A stretch of 64,000 nucleotides of DNA from Sphingomonas sp. PP-CE-3A-406 (GTDB lineage Bacteria; Pseudomonadota; Alphaproteobacteria; Sphingomonadales; Sphingomonadaceae): positions 991,684 through 1,055,683 of the forward strand of contig NZ_RCWY01000003.1 of assembly GCF_003688625.1 (NCBI RefSeq), written 5' to 3'. The notes under the pieces were generated by a model. That model was not told where the DNA came from. It searched no databases and saw only the letters and a program-made list of their open reading frames with translations. Position 1 is the first letter of the stretch; the number at the start of each line of letters is the position of its first letter. Shown here piece after piece: positions 15,893 through 23,693 of the stretch. The position numbers were made by a program, and so were the translations under genes.

Positions 15893-17068
15893 CTAGACGT
15901 GATACGCCGCGATCACCGCTACGGCATCGGCGGGGGCGAGCGTATCGAGCGCGACCGAGTCCGCCGGGTCGAGGCCGTGCGCGGTCATCGCACCCCTTGG
16001 ATCCAGCGAGACCGCCATCAGGCGGTGGCCTTCGCCGGATTTGACGAGCGCGATGCCGCCGGCCTGCGGATAGCGGTCCGGATCGACGATCACCGTCGCG
16101 TGCCCGGGCAGTCCGCTGCCGAGCGGGGCGCGGCCGACGCGCAGGCCGAACGCGCGCGGCCCGGCGAAACTGGGCAGCTCGACGGTTGCGCCGGTCGGCT
16201 GCATCGCGATCGCGCCGTCGGGCAGCGGCAGGCCGTAGACCGTCGCAAGCCGGACCGAGGCGCCGACCGTCTGACCAGATGGCAATGCACTCCGGACGCT
16301 GGCCGGCGCGACGGGCGCGGAAATGCGTTCGGCGTGGGCAAGCTCCTGACGGAGCGCGGCGATGCGTTGGCGGGTCCGTGCCCTGCGATCCTCAGGGTCG
16401 CCGATCTCGTGCAGGAACTGGTCGAGCGCACCGCAGGCGTGCATCTGGTCGAGATGCGCGCGCAACGCGGTTTCGTCCGCGACGTGGAAGAACCGGCACA
16501 GTGAGGCCACTGTCGGTGCGCCCCAGCGAAGCAGGCCCTTTTGCGCATTTTCGAGCCGCGACAGGATGACCGGCGCGATCCCGAAGTCGGAATCGATGAC
16601 TGCGGGCGATAGCGTCGGGTCGCCGGCGCGCGTGGCGCGGATCGCCGCGGCGAGTGCGACCGCGGTCTCCGCTTCGCGCTGGTCGTCGAGCACCGCCGTA
16701 TCGGCGAACGGGGCAAACCAGGTTTCGAGGTCGAACTGCGGCGATTGCACGTCGATCAGCAGATCTTTGGGCTCGACGTCCAGCGTTCCCGCGATCCGGA
16801 CAAGCTCGATCGCGCGCGGGAAGACCTCGCCACGCTCGATCTTCGACAGGCGGATATACGGGATTTCGGGGATCGACCCGGCGAAGGCGAGGAGCTTGGG
16901 ATGACCGCGCTTCAGGCGATGTTCGCGCACGCGATTGGGGAACACGACCGAACGATAGCGGTCGGCGACGATGACGCTGCCGCCGGTTCCGCCATTCGCC
17001 AGGACGTCGGCAGCCAACGGCTTCGAATGGCCCTTACGCGGCCGATCCTGCCGAGTGAGGACGGTCAC
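15893..17068 (-). CDS. XRE-type transcriptional regulator with two HTH segments and a C-terminal barrel-like domain
   Basis: A 391-residue protein from a GTG at 17068, which has GGAG 8 bases upstream. Residues about 45-105 form a Cro/CI-type HTH (NRVREHRLKRG...IRLSKIERGEVFPRAIELVRIAGTLDVEPKDLL). Residues about 153-200 form a second one (SPAVIDSDFGIAPVILSRLENAQKGLLRWGAPTVASLCRFF). The C-terminal 100 residues (GLRVGRAPLGSGLPGHATVIVDPDRYPQAGGIALVKSG) resemble a LexA/CI dimerisation barrel, but I see no clear Ser-Lys protease pair. It lies between flgB and the sigma-like gene and has a -10-like flagellar element upstream, so a role in flagellar gene control is plausible. A target cannot be named. 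Confidence 0.7.
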   Translation of the reverse strand: MTVLTRQDRPRKGHSKPLAADVLANGGTGGSVIVADRYRSVVFPNRVREHRLKRGHPKLLAFAGSIPEIPYIRLSKIERGEVFPRAIELVRIAGTLDVEPKDLLIDVQSPQFDLETWFAPFADTAVLDDQREAETAVALAAAIRATRAGDPTLSPAVIDSDFGIAPVILSRLENAQKGLLRWGAPTVASLCRFFHVADETALRAHLDQMHACGALDQFLHEIGDPEDRRARTRQRIAALRQELAHAERISAPVAPASVRSALPSGQTVGASVRLATVYGLPLPDGAIAMQPTGATVELPSFAGPRAFGLRVGRAPLGSGLPGHATVIVDPDRYPQAGGIALVKSGEGHRLMAVSLDPRGAMTAHGLDPADSVALDTLAPADAVAVIAAYHV

Positions 17069-17149
17069 TCACGCTGCTCCACTGTTCAATTCCCCTATAC
17101 GTCATGTTCCTATCAAGAATTACGGATCGATGACAACGGAAACGCAGCG

Positions 17150-17180
17150 GTATAGGATGTATCAAAGCGGGATATCGGAC
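17150..17180 (-). promoter_or_regulatory. Candidate promoter of the XRE regulator gene (weak)
   Basis: TCCTATAC on the minus strand (17150-17157) resembles the flagellar core. The only upstream CCG element, GTCCG (17176-17180), is 18 bp away instead of 15. It is 82 bp before the GTG start. Confidence 0.4.
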
Positions 17181-17195
17181 CGGTCGAGTGTCGGA

Positions 17196-17711
17196 TCAGT
17201 TGAGTGGGGCGTAAAGACGGTCGGCGGCCATCAGCGTCCAGATGCTGTCGGGTGCTGGCGGAATGATGGCGACGGCCGTACCGCGCCGATCCGCGGCGGC
17301 GATCAGCGCGCTTGCGTCGCGCGGTGGCCGCCCCGTCATCAGGACCACGCCCGTTCCGTCGGTGACGATACAGGAGAAGGCGGCGCCGTGGCGTGCCGTC
17401 CGGATCGCCGCCAGTCGAGCGAACAATACGATGGAGGCGCGCTCGAGCGTGGCCACGGCGGGACCCAGAAGATGATCCGGGCGAGCGCAGCGCGGATCGC
17501 GGTAGGGGACGAGGGTCTCGTCCCACAATTTGAGGACAAGCGCGCCCTCGCTGGTTTGAGCCGGTAGTGCCAGCGTCAACAGGACCGCACCCTGGCACTG
17601 CATCAATCCCGATCCGATCAACGCGATATCGCGGGCGGCACGGATCAGGCGTTCGTCGATGTCGGATGGACTGTCGATGGCCAGCAAATCCGTCATATCG
17701 TGCACCGGCAT
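17196..17711 (-). CDS. Unknown protein, 171 residues, in the flagellar locus
   Basis: I do not recognise this protein. It has no signal peptide or membrane helix. It appears to be an alpha/beta protein with helical first 40 residues (SDIDERLIRAARDIALIGSGL), then strands and helices (GAVLLTLALPAQ, ASIVLFARLAAIRTARHGAAFSCIVTDGTGVVLMTGRPP). The coding evidence is good: the ATG at 17711 has a strong GGGAGG 5-6 bases upstream, codon use fits the neighbours, and a variant of the flagellar -10 box (TCCTAAAA at 17738-17745) precedes it. Flanked by the XRE regulator and the sigma-like gene, it may belong to the same regulatory group. Confidence 0.65.
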   Translation of the reverse strand: MPVHDMTDLLAIDSPSDIDERLIRAARDIALIGSGLMQCQGAVLLTLALPAQTSEGALVLKLWDETLVPYRDPRCARPDHLLGPAVATLERASIVLFARLAAIRTARHGAAFSCIVTDGTGVVLMTGRPPRDASALIAAADRRGTAVAIIPPAPDSIWTLMAADRLYAPLN

Positions 17712-17737
17712 CTAAACCTCCCGTAAACCTTGTTCTA

Positions 17738-17745
17738 TTTTAGGA
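17738..17745 (-). promoter_or_regulatory. Variant flagellar -10-like box before the 17196-17711 gene
   Basis: TCCTAAAA on the minus strand (17738-17745), with a second ATCCTAAAC 10 bp further upstream. No NNCCG element at the expected distance. A low-confidence member of the motif set. Confidence 0.3.
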
Positions 17746-17836
17746 GGGTTTAGGATGCCTGTGGCGCGGACGACACAAACTATCTTGGGCATGCCGAAAA
17801 AGCGTGGCCGGCGTGCTGTCACCGGCCAGCGTCAGA

Positions 17837-18724
17837 TCACAGCGCGACCGACCCGATAGATTCGCGGCGGGGGCGTGCTGGAACGGGCGTCGACAGCGCT
17901 GCGGCGAAGCGTGGCGTGCGATCCGCCATTTCGGCTATCGCCGCGGTGGCGCGCTTGGCGACCTGGCGAGTCCGCTCGCGGACCGCCTCGTCGTCGATCC
18001 GGGCGTCCTGCTCGGCGTCCTCGGACAGGCGGCGTTCGATCGCCTCGCGGTGGAGCGCGATCTTGGCTTCCAGCGCGGCGAGGTCCGACGGATCGATCGG
18101 ATGGACGGACGAGCGCAGGCGCGGCCCGGCGATCTCGCGTGCACGCTCCGGGGTCGCCTTGCGGGCGCGACGTGCGAGCTGATCGGTGCCGACGTCGCGC
18201 AGGTGATCGACGTAATCCTCGATCAGCTTGGTCCGCGTGAGCGTCGCCATGTGCGCTGATGCGCCCGATTCGGTCAGCTCCAGCGCATTTTCGTCCATGA
18301 TCATCGTCTCGAGCGTCATATCCTCGCCATCGGCGTTCGACATCACGGCATGGAGCGACACGGTCGCGGCTGAGACCTTCTTCGCCGAGGGGCGCTGATC
18401 GGTCATCAGGCGGAAGCGGAGGCCCTGGAGCTCGCCGCGGAGCTGCCAGTTCACGAAGGTCGTGAACTGCGCCTTGGTCGGGTCATAGCCCTGGATCGCA
18501 CGGTGCACGCCGATCGCGCAGCACTGCTCGGCGTCCTCCCAGTGCGAGACCAGCCCGTATTGGCGGATGAAGTGGCGGATGCGCGGGGCGATGAGCTTCA
18601 GGATCCCGGCAAAGGCGCGGTCGCCATACACGCGCTGGCGGTTGGTCATCGCTGCGCCATCGGCCGGTGTGTTTTCGATAACGATTGCGACGGCGGCCTC
18701 TAGCGCGGCGGTGATCTTCGACAT
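17837..18724 (-). CDS. Sigma-70-like protein with region 2 but no recognisable region 4
   Basis: A 295-residue protein from the ATG at 18724; an in-frame TTG at 18766 is possible but sits one base from an AAGGAG. Residues about 36-112 match sigma region 2: LIAPRIRHFIRQYGLVSHWEDAEQ is region 2.1/2.2-like, GVHRAIQGYDPTKAQFTTFVNWQLRGELQ corresponds to the core-binding and -10-reading helices, and RFRLMTDQRPSAKK follows. A segment near 122-146 (VSLHAVMSNADGEDMTLETMIMDENA) resembles the region 3.2 linker of RpoD. The remaining 150 residues are charged and helical, and I see no region 4 HTH. The gene lies inside the flagellar locus and has its own flagellar-type promoter, so autoregulation is possible. 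The best guess is a divergent flagellar sigma factor or a sigma-core binding protein. Confidence 0.75.
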   Translation of the reverse strand: MSKITAALEAAVAIVIENTPADGAAMTNRQRVYGDRAFAGILKLIAPRIRHFIRQYGLVSHWEDAEQCCAIGVHRAIQGYDPTKAQFTTFVNWQLRGELQGLRFRLMTDQRPSAKKVSAATVSLHAVMSNADGEDMTLETMIMDENALELTESGASAHMATLTRTKLIEDYVDHLRDVGTDQLARRARKATPERAREIAGPRLRSSVHPIDPSDLAALEAKIALHREAIERRLSEDAEQDARIDDEAVRERTRQVAKRATAAIAEMADRTPRFAAALSTPVPARPRRESIGSVAL

Positions 18725-18806
18725 TGGTAGTCCCCAAACCTCGGTCGCTACAGCGCTTCCGAACAATCTCCTTTTGGGGTCAATTAGTTAACATCCTGTA
18801 TCTCCC

Positions 18807-18834
18807 ATATAGGATGTAATTGGATTGTACGGAA
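18807..18834 (-). promoter_or_regulatory. Flagellar-type promoter of the sigma-like gene
   Basis: On the minus strand TTCCG (18830-18834), a 15-bp spacer, then TCCTATAT (18807-18814). It lies 83 bp before the chosen ATG. The spacing equals that of the flgE, flbT and motA sites. Confidence 0.55.
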
Positions 18835-18837
18835 TCG

Positions 18838-19842
18838 TCAGCCGGAAATGTTTGCGAACTGCTGCGGACGGATTTTGCGGTCCATGAAATCGAGCAGCCA
18901 GTTGCGATGCGCGACCGTGGCGTCGCCGGTCGAGGCGATTCGACGGCTGCTGTCGCCGGCGCCGATCTGAGCATTGAGCAGCGTGTGCGCGCGCGATTCG
19001 GATAGCCCGCCGTCGCGGACGAACCGCACCGCGTCGCCCAGTCCGAGGTGGTGGCCGAGATACGCGAGGCGTGCGGTTGCGCCGACCTCGCCGTGCGCCG
19101 AAACGCCCGCGCGATCGAGCCCGTCGAGATTGCGTCGGGCGAAGTCGGCGATGCCGTTGATCGCCGCGGTCGGATCGTAGCGCAGCGACAGCACCGTCGC
19201 CCGCGCGCTCGCGAGCACCTTGCCGTTCTCGCCGAGCAAGCCATTGGCGCGCGCGAATCCGTTCAGCCATGTTCCGCCGGTTTCGGCCATGCCTTCCCAG
19301 GTCCGACTGAGGAATTGACCGAGGCCGGCGGCGCTCGATCGTGGATTGCGCGAATAGGTCTGCCAGGTTCCGTCGCGCGCCTTGCCGGCTTCGGCGTCTA
19401 CGATCGCGGCCAGTGCCGCTGCCGGAATACCGGTGCGCGCCGCTGCGGCCTGCAAGGTCGGCGCGTGCCGGGCATTGCGCCCGAGTCCGTCTACCGCAGC
19501 CACCCCCGTATGCGGGGCCGAATCGATTGCAGGACGATGTAGAGCGGGACCCAGGTCGGCCGTTGCAAAGCGGGCGCGAACCTCCGCGGCTCCGGCAACC
19601 GGATCGGGCGTCGTCGCGGGAACCTTGGCTTCCGGCATCAGCAGCGCGATCAGTGAATCGAGCGAGGTCGGCGACGATGCGTCGCGTGCCGTCACCGAGG
19701 CGGAGTCGTCGTGCGATCCGGTCCCCGATCCGCCGAGCGCGGCCTGCCAGAGATGCTTCGCCATCTCGGCTTGTGCGGCACCATAGATGATCGCGGCCCG
19801 GCGATCGCGCGGGACGCTCGCCAACCCTGTCGGATCGATCAC
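18838..19842 (-). CDS. Lytic transglycosylase-like flagellar muramidase (FlgJ/SltF role)
   Basis: A 334-residue protein. Residues about 125-215 have the look of an SLT/muramidase domain: LQAAAARTGIPAAALAAIVDAEAG places a Glu at the expected catalytic position, and NPRSSAAGLGQFLSRTWEGM resembles the conserved AxGLxQ-xxxT stretch. The N-terminal 120 residues are variable and contain IIYGAAQAEMAKHLWQAALGG. There is no evident signal peptide, so export through the flagellar apparatus, as for FlgJ, is plausible. The start codon overlaps the fliJ stop (ATGA), which ties it to the flbT-fliI-fliJ operon. Likely job: opening the peptidoglycan for the rod. It is not a FlgJ by sequence. Confidence 0.7.
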   Translation of the reverse strand: MIDPTGLASVPRDRRAAIIYGAAQAEMAKHLWQAALGGSGTGSHDDSASVTARDASSPTSLDSLIALLMPEAKVPATTPDPVAGAAEVRARFATADLGPALHRPAIDSAPHTGVAAVDGLGRNARHAPTLQAAAARTGIPAAALAAIVDAEAGKARDGTWQTYSRNPRSSAAGLGQFLSRTWEGMAETGGTWLNGFARANGLLGENGKVLASARATVLSLRYDPTAAINGIADFARRNLDGLDRAGVSAHGEVGATARLAYLGHHLGLGDAVRFVRDGGLSESRAHTLLNAQIGAGDSSRRIASTGDATVAHRNWLLDFMDRKIRPQQFANISG

Positions 19843-20315
19843 GGCGTGGGCATCTTGCTGGTCGGAGCAAGTCGGGCGTTCGCGACATGCGCCGCAAATT
19901 TGCGGCCGCGCCGTGACGCGGGACGGGCCGCGGTGAGGTCGTCGAGCATCGCCTGTTCGGCGGCGGCGAGACTGCGGGCCTCGGCCTCGCGGTGCGCGCC
20001 GACGGCACCTTCGATCGCGGTGCGCGAGCCATAGACTTCGACCGCCTTGCGACGCAGCGACTCGAGATGCAGGTGTGCGGCGGCGCGGTGCTCGGCGAGC
20101 TGGCGACGATGGTCGCGGGCGCGGACGAAGTAGCGATCGGTGGTCAGGCGGGGTTCGCCGAACGCGACGAGACCTTCGCGGATCATCGCGTTTTCGACCG
20201 CGATATGCGCTTTTTCGATCCGCTCGAGCTCGTCGATCGCGAGGCCGATCGCGGCCCGGACCGCGTCGAGCTTGCGTTCGACGACGCGCAACGCGGTATC
20301 GTAAGGCGTCGTCAT
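19839..20315 (-). CDS. fliJ: FliJ-like flagellar export chaperone/stalk
   Basis: A 158-residue, almost wholly helical, charged protein that starts in overlap with the fliI stop (ATGA). The pattern of a long first helix ([37 protein letters not shown]) and a long second helix ([30 protein letters not shown]) is that of the FliJ coiled-coil, which inserts into the FliI hexamer and contacts FlhA. FliJ sequences diverge widely, so the name depends on position after fliI and on architecture. Confidence 0.7.
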   Translation of the reverse strand: MTTPYDTALRVVERKLDAVRAAIGLAIDELERIEKAHIAVENAMIREGLVAFGEPRLTTDRYFVRARDHRRQLAEHRAAAHLHLESLRRKAVEVYGSRTAIEGAVGAHREAEARSLAAAEQAMLDDLTAARPASRRGRKFAAHVANARLAPTSKMPTP

Positions 20316-21694
20316 GCTGCCATCTCCAGCGTGGGTTCAGGGCGCGCGTCCGCCGTCGCTGCAGGCTCGACCGCCAGCAACTCGGCCAGGATCGCGAAGG
20401 TCTGTGCGGCGTTCGCCTGATCCTGCTTGCCCTGCGTCAGCAGTGCCTCGATCTGTGGCGCAAGGCGGATCGCCTCGTCGACTTCGGGGCTCGACCCAGG
20501 CTTGTACGCGCCGAGCCGGACCATCTCTTCCATGTCGCCATAGGTCGACAGGATGCGGCGCGCGGCGAGGCGGATGTCGTTCTCTTCGGGCGTGTGACAG
20601 CGCGGCAAGGTGCGCGAGACCGATTTCAGCAGGTCGATCGCCGGATAGCGGCCGCGCTCGGCGATTTTACGCGTGATCACGACATGGCCGTCGAGGATAC
20701 CGCGCACCGCATCCGCGACGGGTTCGTTGTGATCGTCGCCATCGACGAGGACGGTGAACAGACCCGTGATCGTACCCTGACCGGGAAGACCCGGACCAGC
20801 ACGTTCGAGCAACCGCGGCAGCTCGGCGAAGACGGTCGGGGTATAGCCCTTGGTCGCGGGCGGTTCGCCCGACGCAAGCCCGATCTCGCGCTGCGCCATC
20901 GCGAACCGCGTGACCGAATCCATCAGGCACAACACCTTGAGACCCTGATCGCGGAAATGCTCGGCGATCGCGAGCGTCGTCCAGGCGGCCTGGCGGCGCA
21001 TCAGCGCGGGCTCGTCCGAGGTCGCGACGACCACCACGCTGCGCGCGAGACCGGCGGCGCCGAGATCGTCCTCGACGAATTCCTGGACCTCGCGGCCGCG
21101 CTCGCCGATCAGCCCGATCACCGCGACATCGCAGTCGGTCCAGCGTGCCAGCATCGACAGCAGCACCGACTTGCCGACGCCCGACCCGGCGAACAACCCG
21201 AGCCGCTGACCTTCGCAGAGCGGCGCGAAGACATCGAGCGCACGGACGCCGGTCTCGACCTTGGCACCGACGCGCGCACGCCCGGCAGCGGGCGGGGGCG
21301 TCGCGCGGATCGGGCGCGGCACCAGCCCGGTGGGCAACCCGCCCTTGCCGTCGACCGGGCGACCGAGGCCATCGACCATCCGGCCGAGCCACGCGGCGCA
21401 GGGGCGGATCGCGAACTCACCCGCGGCGACGACCGCGCGGGCGCCCGCCGCGACACCCTGCGGGTCGCCGAACGGCAGGCACAATGCGCGGCCATTCTCA
21501 AGGCCAGTGACTTCGGCGTCGATCGTGCCGGTGCGGATGGCGATGCGGATTAGCGAGCCGATCTGCGCGGCGTTGCCAAGCCCGTCGACTTCGATCAGCG
21601 CCCCGCGTGCGGCGACGACGGTGCCGTAGCGCTCGTCGAACGGCATCTCCGCCAGGGTGGCGGTCGCCGCCGCGAGGACCTGCATCGTCCGCAT
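20312..21694 (-). CDS. fliI: Flagellar export ATPase FliI
   Basis: A 460-residue soluble ATPase of the type III export family. Walker A is [14 protein letters not shown] (residues about 165-178). It is followed by the typical [25 protein letters not shown], and by Walker B region [20 protein letters not shown] and [22 protein letters not shown], all diagnostic for the flagellar branch. The N-terminal 80 residues form the usual beta-barrel. Starts one base after the flbT stop. It energises export of flagellar substrates together with FliH and FliJ. Confidence 0.97.
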   Translation of the reverse strand: MRTMQVLAAATATLAEMPFDERYGTVVAARGALIEVDGLGNAAQIGSLIRIAIRTGTIDAEVTGLENGRALCLPFGDPQGVAAGARAVVAAGEFAIRPCAAWLGRMVDGLGRPVDGKGGLPTGLVPRPIRATPPPAAGRARVGAKVETGVRALDVFAPLCEGQRLGLFAGSGVGKSVLLSMLARWTDCDVAVIGLIGERGREVQEFVEDDLGAAGLARSVVVVATSDEPALMRRQAAWTTLAIAEHFRDQGLKVLCLMDSVTRFAMAQREIGLASGEPPATKGYTPTVFAELPRLLERAGPGLPGQGTITGLFTVLVDGDDHNEPVADAVRGILDGHVVITRKIAERGRYPAIDLLKSVSRTLPRCHTPEENDIRLAARRILSTYGDMEEMVRLGAYKPGSSPEVDEAIRLAPQIEALLTQGKQDQANAAQTFAILAELLAVEPAATADARPEPTLEMAA

Positions 21695-21695
21695 C

Positions 21696-22100
21696 TCAGG
21701 CGGCGCGGCCGGCGAGACGATCGAACGCCGCGGTCTCGTAGTCGATCAGCCGGCGGCAGATGCCGAGCGCGCGATAATATTCGGCGGTGGCGACGCAGTG
21801 CGCGAATTCGAGGCACAGCATGCGCGCCGCCGCGGTTTCGAACGCCGACAGCAGTTCACCGAGCAGCACGACGATGCGATCCTGATGCGAGTCGCGTGCT
21901 GTATCGTCGATATAGGCCATCATACAGGCGAGGTAGAGCCGCCGGGCGGGCGTGGTCGCCTCGTCCGGCGCCATGATCTCGCGACCGCGGAGCAGCGCGA
22001 CCTGGTTCTCGACGATCAGCTCCACGCGACCGTTGGCGCGCAGCACCGCGCCGTTGACGATCATCTTTTCCCCGTCCCGCAAGGTTATCCGCAACGTCAT
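21696..22100 (-). CDS. flbT: Flagellin translation repressor FlbT
   Basis: A 134-residue protein. The FlbT family pattern is seen throughout: [23 protein letters not shown], then [32 protein letters not shown], then a helical C terminus. In Caulobacter FlbT binds flagellin mRNA in its 5' untranslated part and lowers translation until the hook is finished, with FlaF opposing it. I prefer the ATG at 22100 because GAAGGGTGG lies before it; an ATG at 22115 adds five residues. It heads flbT-fliI-fliJ-muramidase and its partner gene flaF lies 28 kb away at 50306. Confidence 0.9.
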   Translation of the reverse strand: MTLRITLRDGEKMIVNGAVLRANGRVELIVENQVALLRGREIMAPDEATTPARRLYLACMMAYIDDTARDSHQDRIVVLLGELLSAFETAAARMLCLEFAHCVATAEYYRALGICRRLIDYETAAFDRLAGRAA

Positions 22101-22127
22101 CCAACCACCCTTCATGTGTCTGGATCG

Positions 22128-22155
22128 TTATAGGATGGATTAACGAAGTCCGGTC
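22128..22155 (-). promoter_or_regulatory. Flagellar promoter of flbT-fliI-fliJ
   Basis: On the minus strand GACCG (22151-22155), exactly 15 bp, then TCCTATAA (22128-22135). It is 27 bp before the chosen flbT ATG. One of the best matches to the shared element. Confidence 0.75.
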
Positions 22156-22161
22156 GCGACC

Positions 22162-22176
22162 CGGCAAGATTTGCCG
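22162..22176. promoter_or_regulatory. CGGCAA-N3-TTGCCG palindrome between flbT and flgE
   Basis: CGGCAAGATTTGCCG has perfect 6-bp arms. It lies just upstream of the flbT -35-like element and about 85 bp upstream of the flgE promoter. A likely dimeric-regulator site. Related to 10188-10202 and 34565-34579. Confidence 0.55.
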
Positions 22177-22215
22177 CCTTGCGAGCCAGGGGCACGTCCT
22201 CGCGATGCCGCGTCG

Positions 22216-22245
22216 CCGGCATCTTCACGACCGGCATCTTTACGA
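22216..22245. repeat. Tandem 15-bp direct repeat upstream of flgE
   Basis: CCGGCATCTTCACGA (22216-22230) is followed directly by CCGGCATCTTTACGA (22231-22245), differing at one base. The pair ends 15 bp before the flgE -35-like element, a suitable place for an activator. It may equally be a recent short duplication. Confidence 0.6.
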
Positions 22246-22260
22246 AACCCGCGCGCTCCC

Positions 22261-22288
22261 GACCGGCGATGCGTGAACGCCCCTATAA
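22261..22288 (+). promoter_or_regulatory. Flagellar promoter of flgE-flgK-flgL
   Basis: GACCG (22261-22265), 15 bp, CCCTATAA (22281-22288). It lies 64 bp before the flgE ATG. Same spacing as flbT, motA, flgF and flaF sites. Confidence 0.75.
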
Positions 22289-22352
22289 AGTGACGAGAAG
22301 GGGCGCGTATCCGCCCACCCTGTCGTCGATGTCCGCTTGGAGACGTATTCGC

Positions 22353-23657
22353 ATGAGCCTGTATTCAGCCCTGTTTTCCGGCGTGTCCGGCCTGTCCGCC
22401 GAAGCCAGCGCGATGGCCGCGGTCGCGGACAACATCACCAACGTGAACACGGTCGGCTACAAGGCCGTCGAAACCCAGTTCAGCACGCTTGTCGGCGACG
22501 GCCGCGCCTCGAACAGCTACACGGCGGGCGGCGTGACCGCGCAGCCCAAGGCGCTGATCTCGAACCAGGGCCTGTTGCAGGCGTCGAGCAACTCGACCGA
22601 TCTCGGCATCGAGGGGCAGGGGTTCTTCATCACCCGGTCGAGCAGCGACGCGAAAAGCGGCGTGTCGCTGACCCGGTCGGGCTCGTTCTCGCCGGACAAG
22701 GACGGCTTCCTCAAGAACACGTCGGGTCAGTATCTGCAGGGCTGGCGGCTCGATACGAAGGGCGCCTATGTCAACACGGGCAGTGTCAACGCGCTCGAAC
22801 CGATCCGCGTCAGCGACCTGACCGGCACCGCCGCCGCGACCAGCAAGATCCAGATGCGGGCGAATTTCCAGTCGACCACGGCAGCCTATACGGGCGCTTA
22901 TACCGCGGGCGACATGGCGAACGGCACGGTGGCGTCGCCGAGCTTCTCGCGATCGGTCGACGTCTACGACCAGCAGGGCGGCGCCCACCGTGTCGCGCTG
23001 AGTGCGATCAAGACCGGCCCGAACAGCTGGAAGGCCGAAATCTACGCGCAGCCCGCGACCGACGTGACCGCGGCGAACGGCCTGCTCGCCAGCGGCGACA
23101 TCAAGTTCAACGCCGACGGCAGCCTCGACCGGGCGAACAGCTCGCCGGCGCTGTTTTCCTCGGTCACGCCGACCTGGACGAACGCGGCGGGCGCCGATCC
23201 GATCGCGCTGTCGCTGGGCACCGACGGCAAGGTCGACGGGCTGACCCAGTTCGGCACCGAGTCTTCGCTGGTATCCTCGTCGGTCGATGGCGGCATCCTC
23301 GGCAACGTGGCGTCGGTGTCGGTGTCGAACCAGGGTGTCGTCAGCGCGACCTTCGACGACGGTCGCACGCGGGCGATCTTCCAGCTGCCGGTCGCGACGG
23401 TGCCCAATCCGAACGGCCTGACGCGCATCAGCGGCAACGGCTATAGCGCATCCAGCGTGTCGGGTGCCTATGCGATCAACGCACCGGGGTCGCTCGGCGC
23501 GGGCAACATCAAGGGCTTCGCGCTGGAAGCCTCGACCGCCGACCTGGCGCAGGAGTTCACCAACATGATCCGCTTCCAGCGTGCCTATAGCGCGTCGTCG
23601 AAGATCATCACGACGGTCGACGACATGCTCCAGGAAGCAAGCAACCTGAAGCGATAA
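22353..23657 (+). CDS. flgE: Flagellar hook protein FlgE
   Basis: A 434-residue hook subunit. The N-terminal rod/hook motif is MSLYSALFSGVSGLSAEASAMAAVADNITNVNTVGYKAVETQF, and the C terminus has LAQEFTNMIRFQRAYSASSKIITTVDDMLQEASNLKR. Between lie the FlgE core domain (GFFITRSSS... TRSGSFSPDKDGFLKNTSGQYLQGW) and D2-type beta-rich regions. There is no signal peptide. The ATG at 22353 is preceded by TTGGAGAC. First gene of the hook/hook-associated operon, with flgK and flgL directly following. Confidence 0.95.
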   Translation: MSLYSALFSGVSGLSAEASAMAAVADNITNVNTVGYKAVETQFSTLVGDGRASNSYTAGGVTAQPKALISNQGLLQASSNSTDLGIEGQGFFITRSSSDAKSGVSLTRSGSFSPDKDGFLKNTSGQYLQGWRLDTKGAYVNTGSVNALEPIRVSDLTGTAAATSKIQMRANFQSTTAAYTGAYTAGDMANGTVASPSFSRSVDVYDQQGGAHRVALSAIKTGPNSWKAEIYAQPATDVTAANGLLASGDIKFNADGSLDRANSSPALFSSVTPTWTNAAGADPIALSLGTDGKVDGLTQFGTESSLVSSSVDGGILGNVASVSVSNQGVVSATFDDGRTRAIFQLPVATVPNPNGLTRISGNGYSASSVSGAYAINAPGSLGAGNIKGFALEASTADLAQEFTNMIRFQRAYSASSKIITTVDDMLQEASNLKR

Positions 23658-23693
23658 GCCCGACTAGCACCCGGCTCAACAAAGGTACTGCGC

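Noticed and set aside
18838-19842. Prophage endolysin
   Set aside because: The muramidase-like gene overlaps fliJ and no phage genes surround it; a flagellar role is simpler.
22100-22353. A sigma-54 promoter between flbT and flgE
   Set aside because: GG and GC pairs occur near CGGCAAGATTTGCCG but at 9 or 11 bp spacing, not 10. The site is better explained as a palindromic operator.
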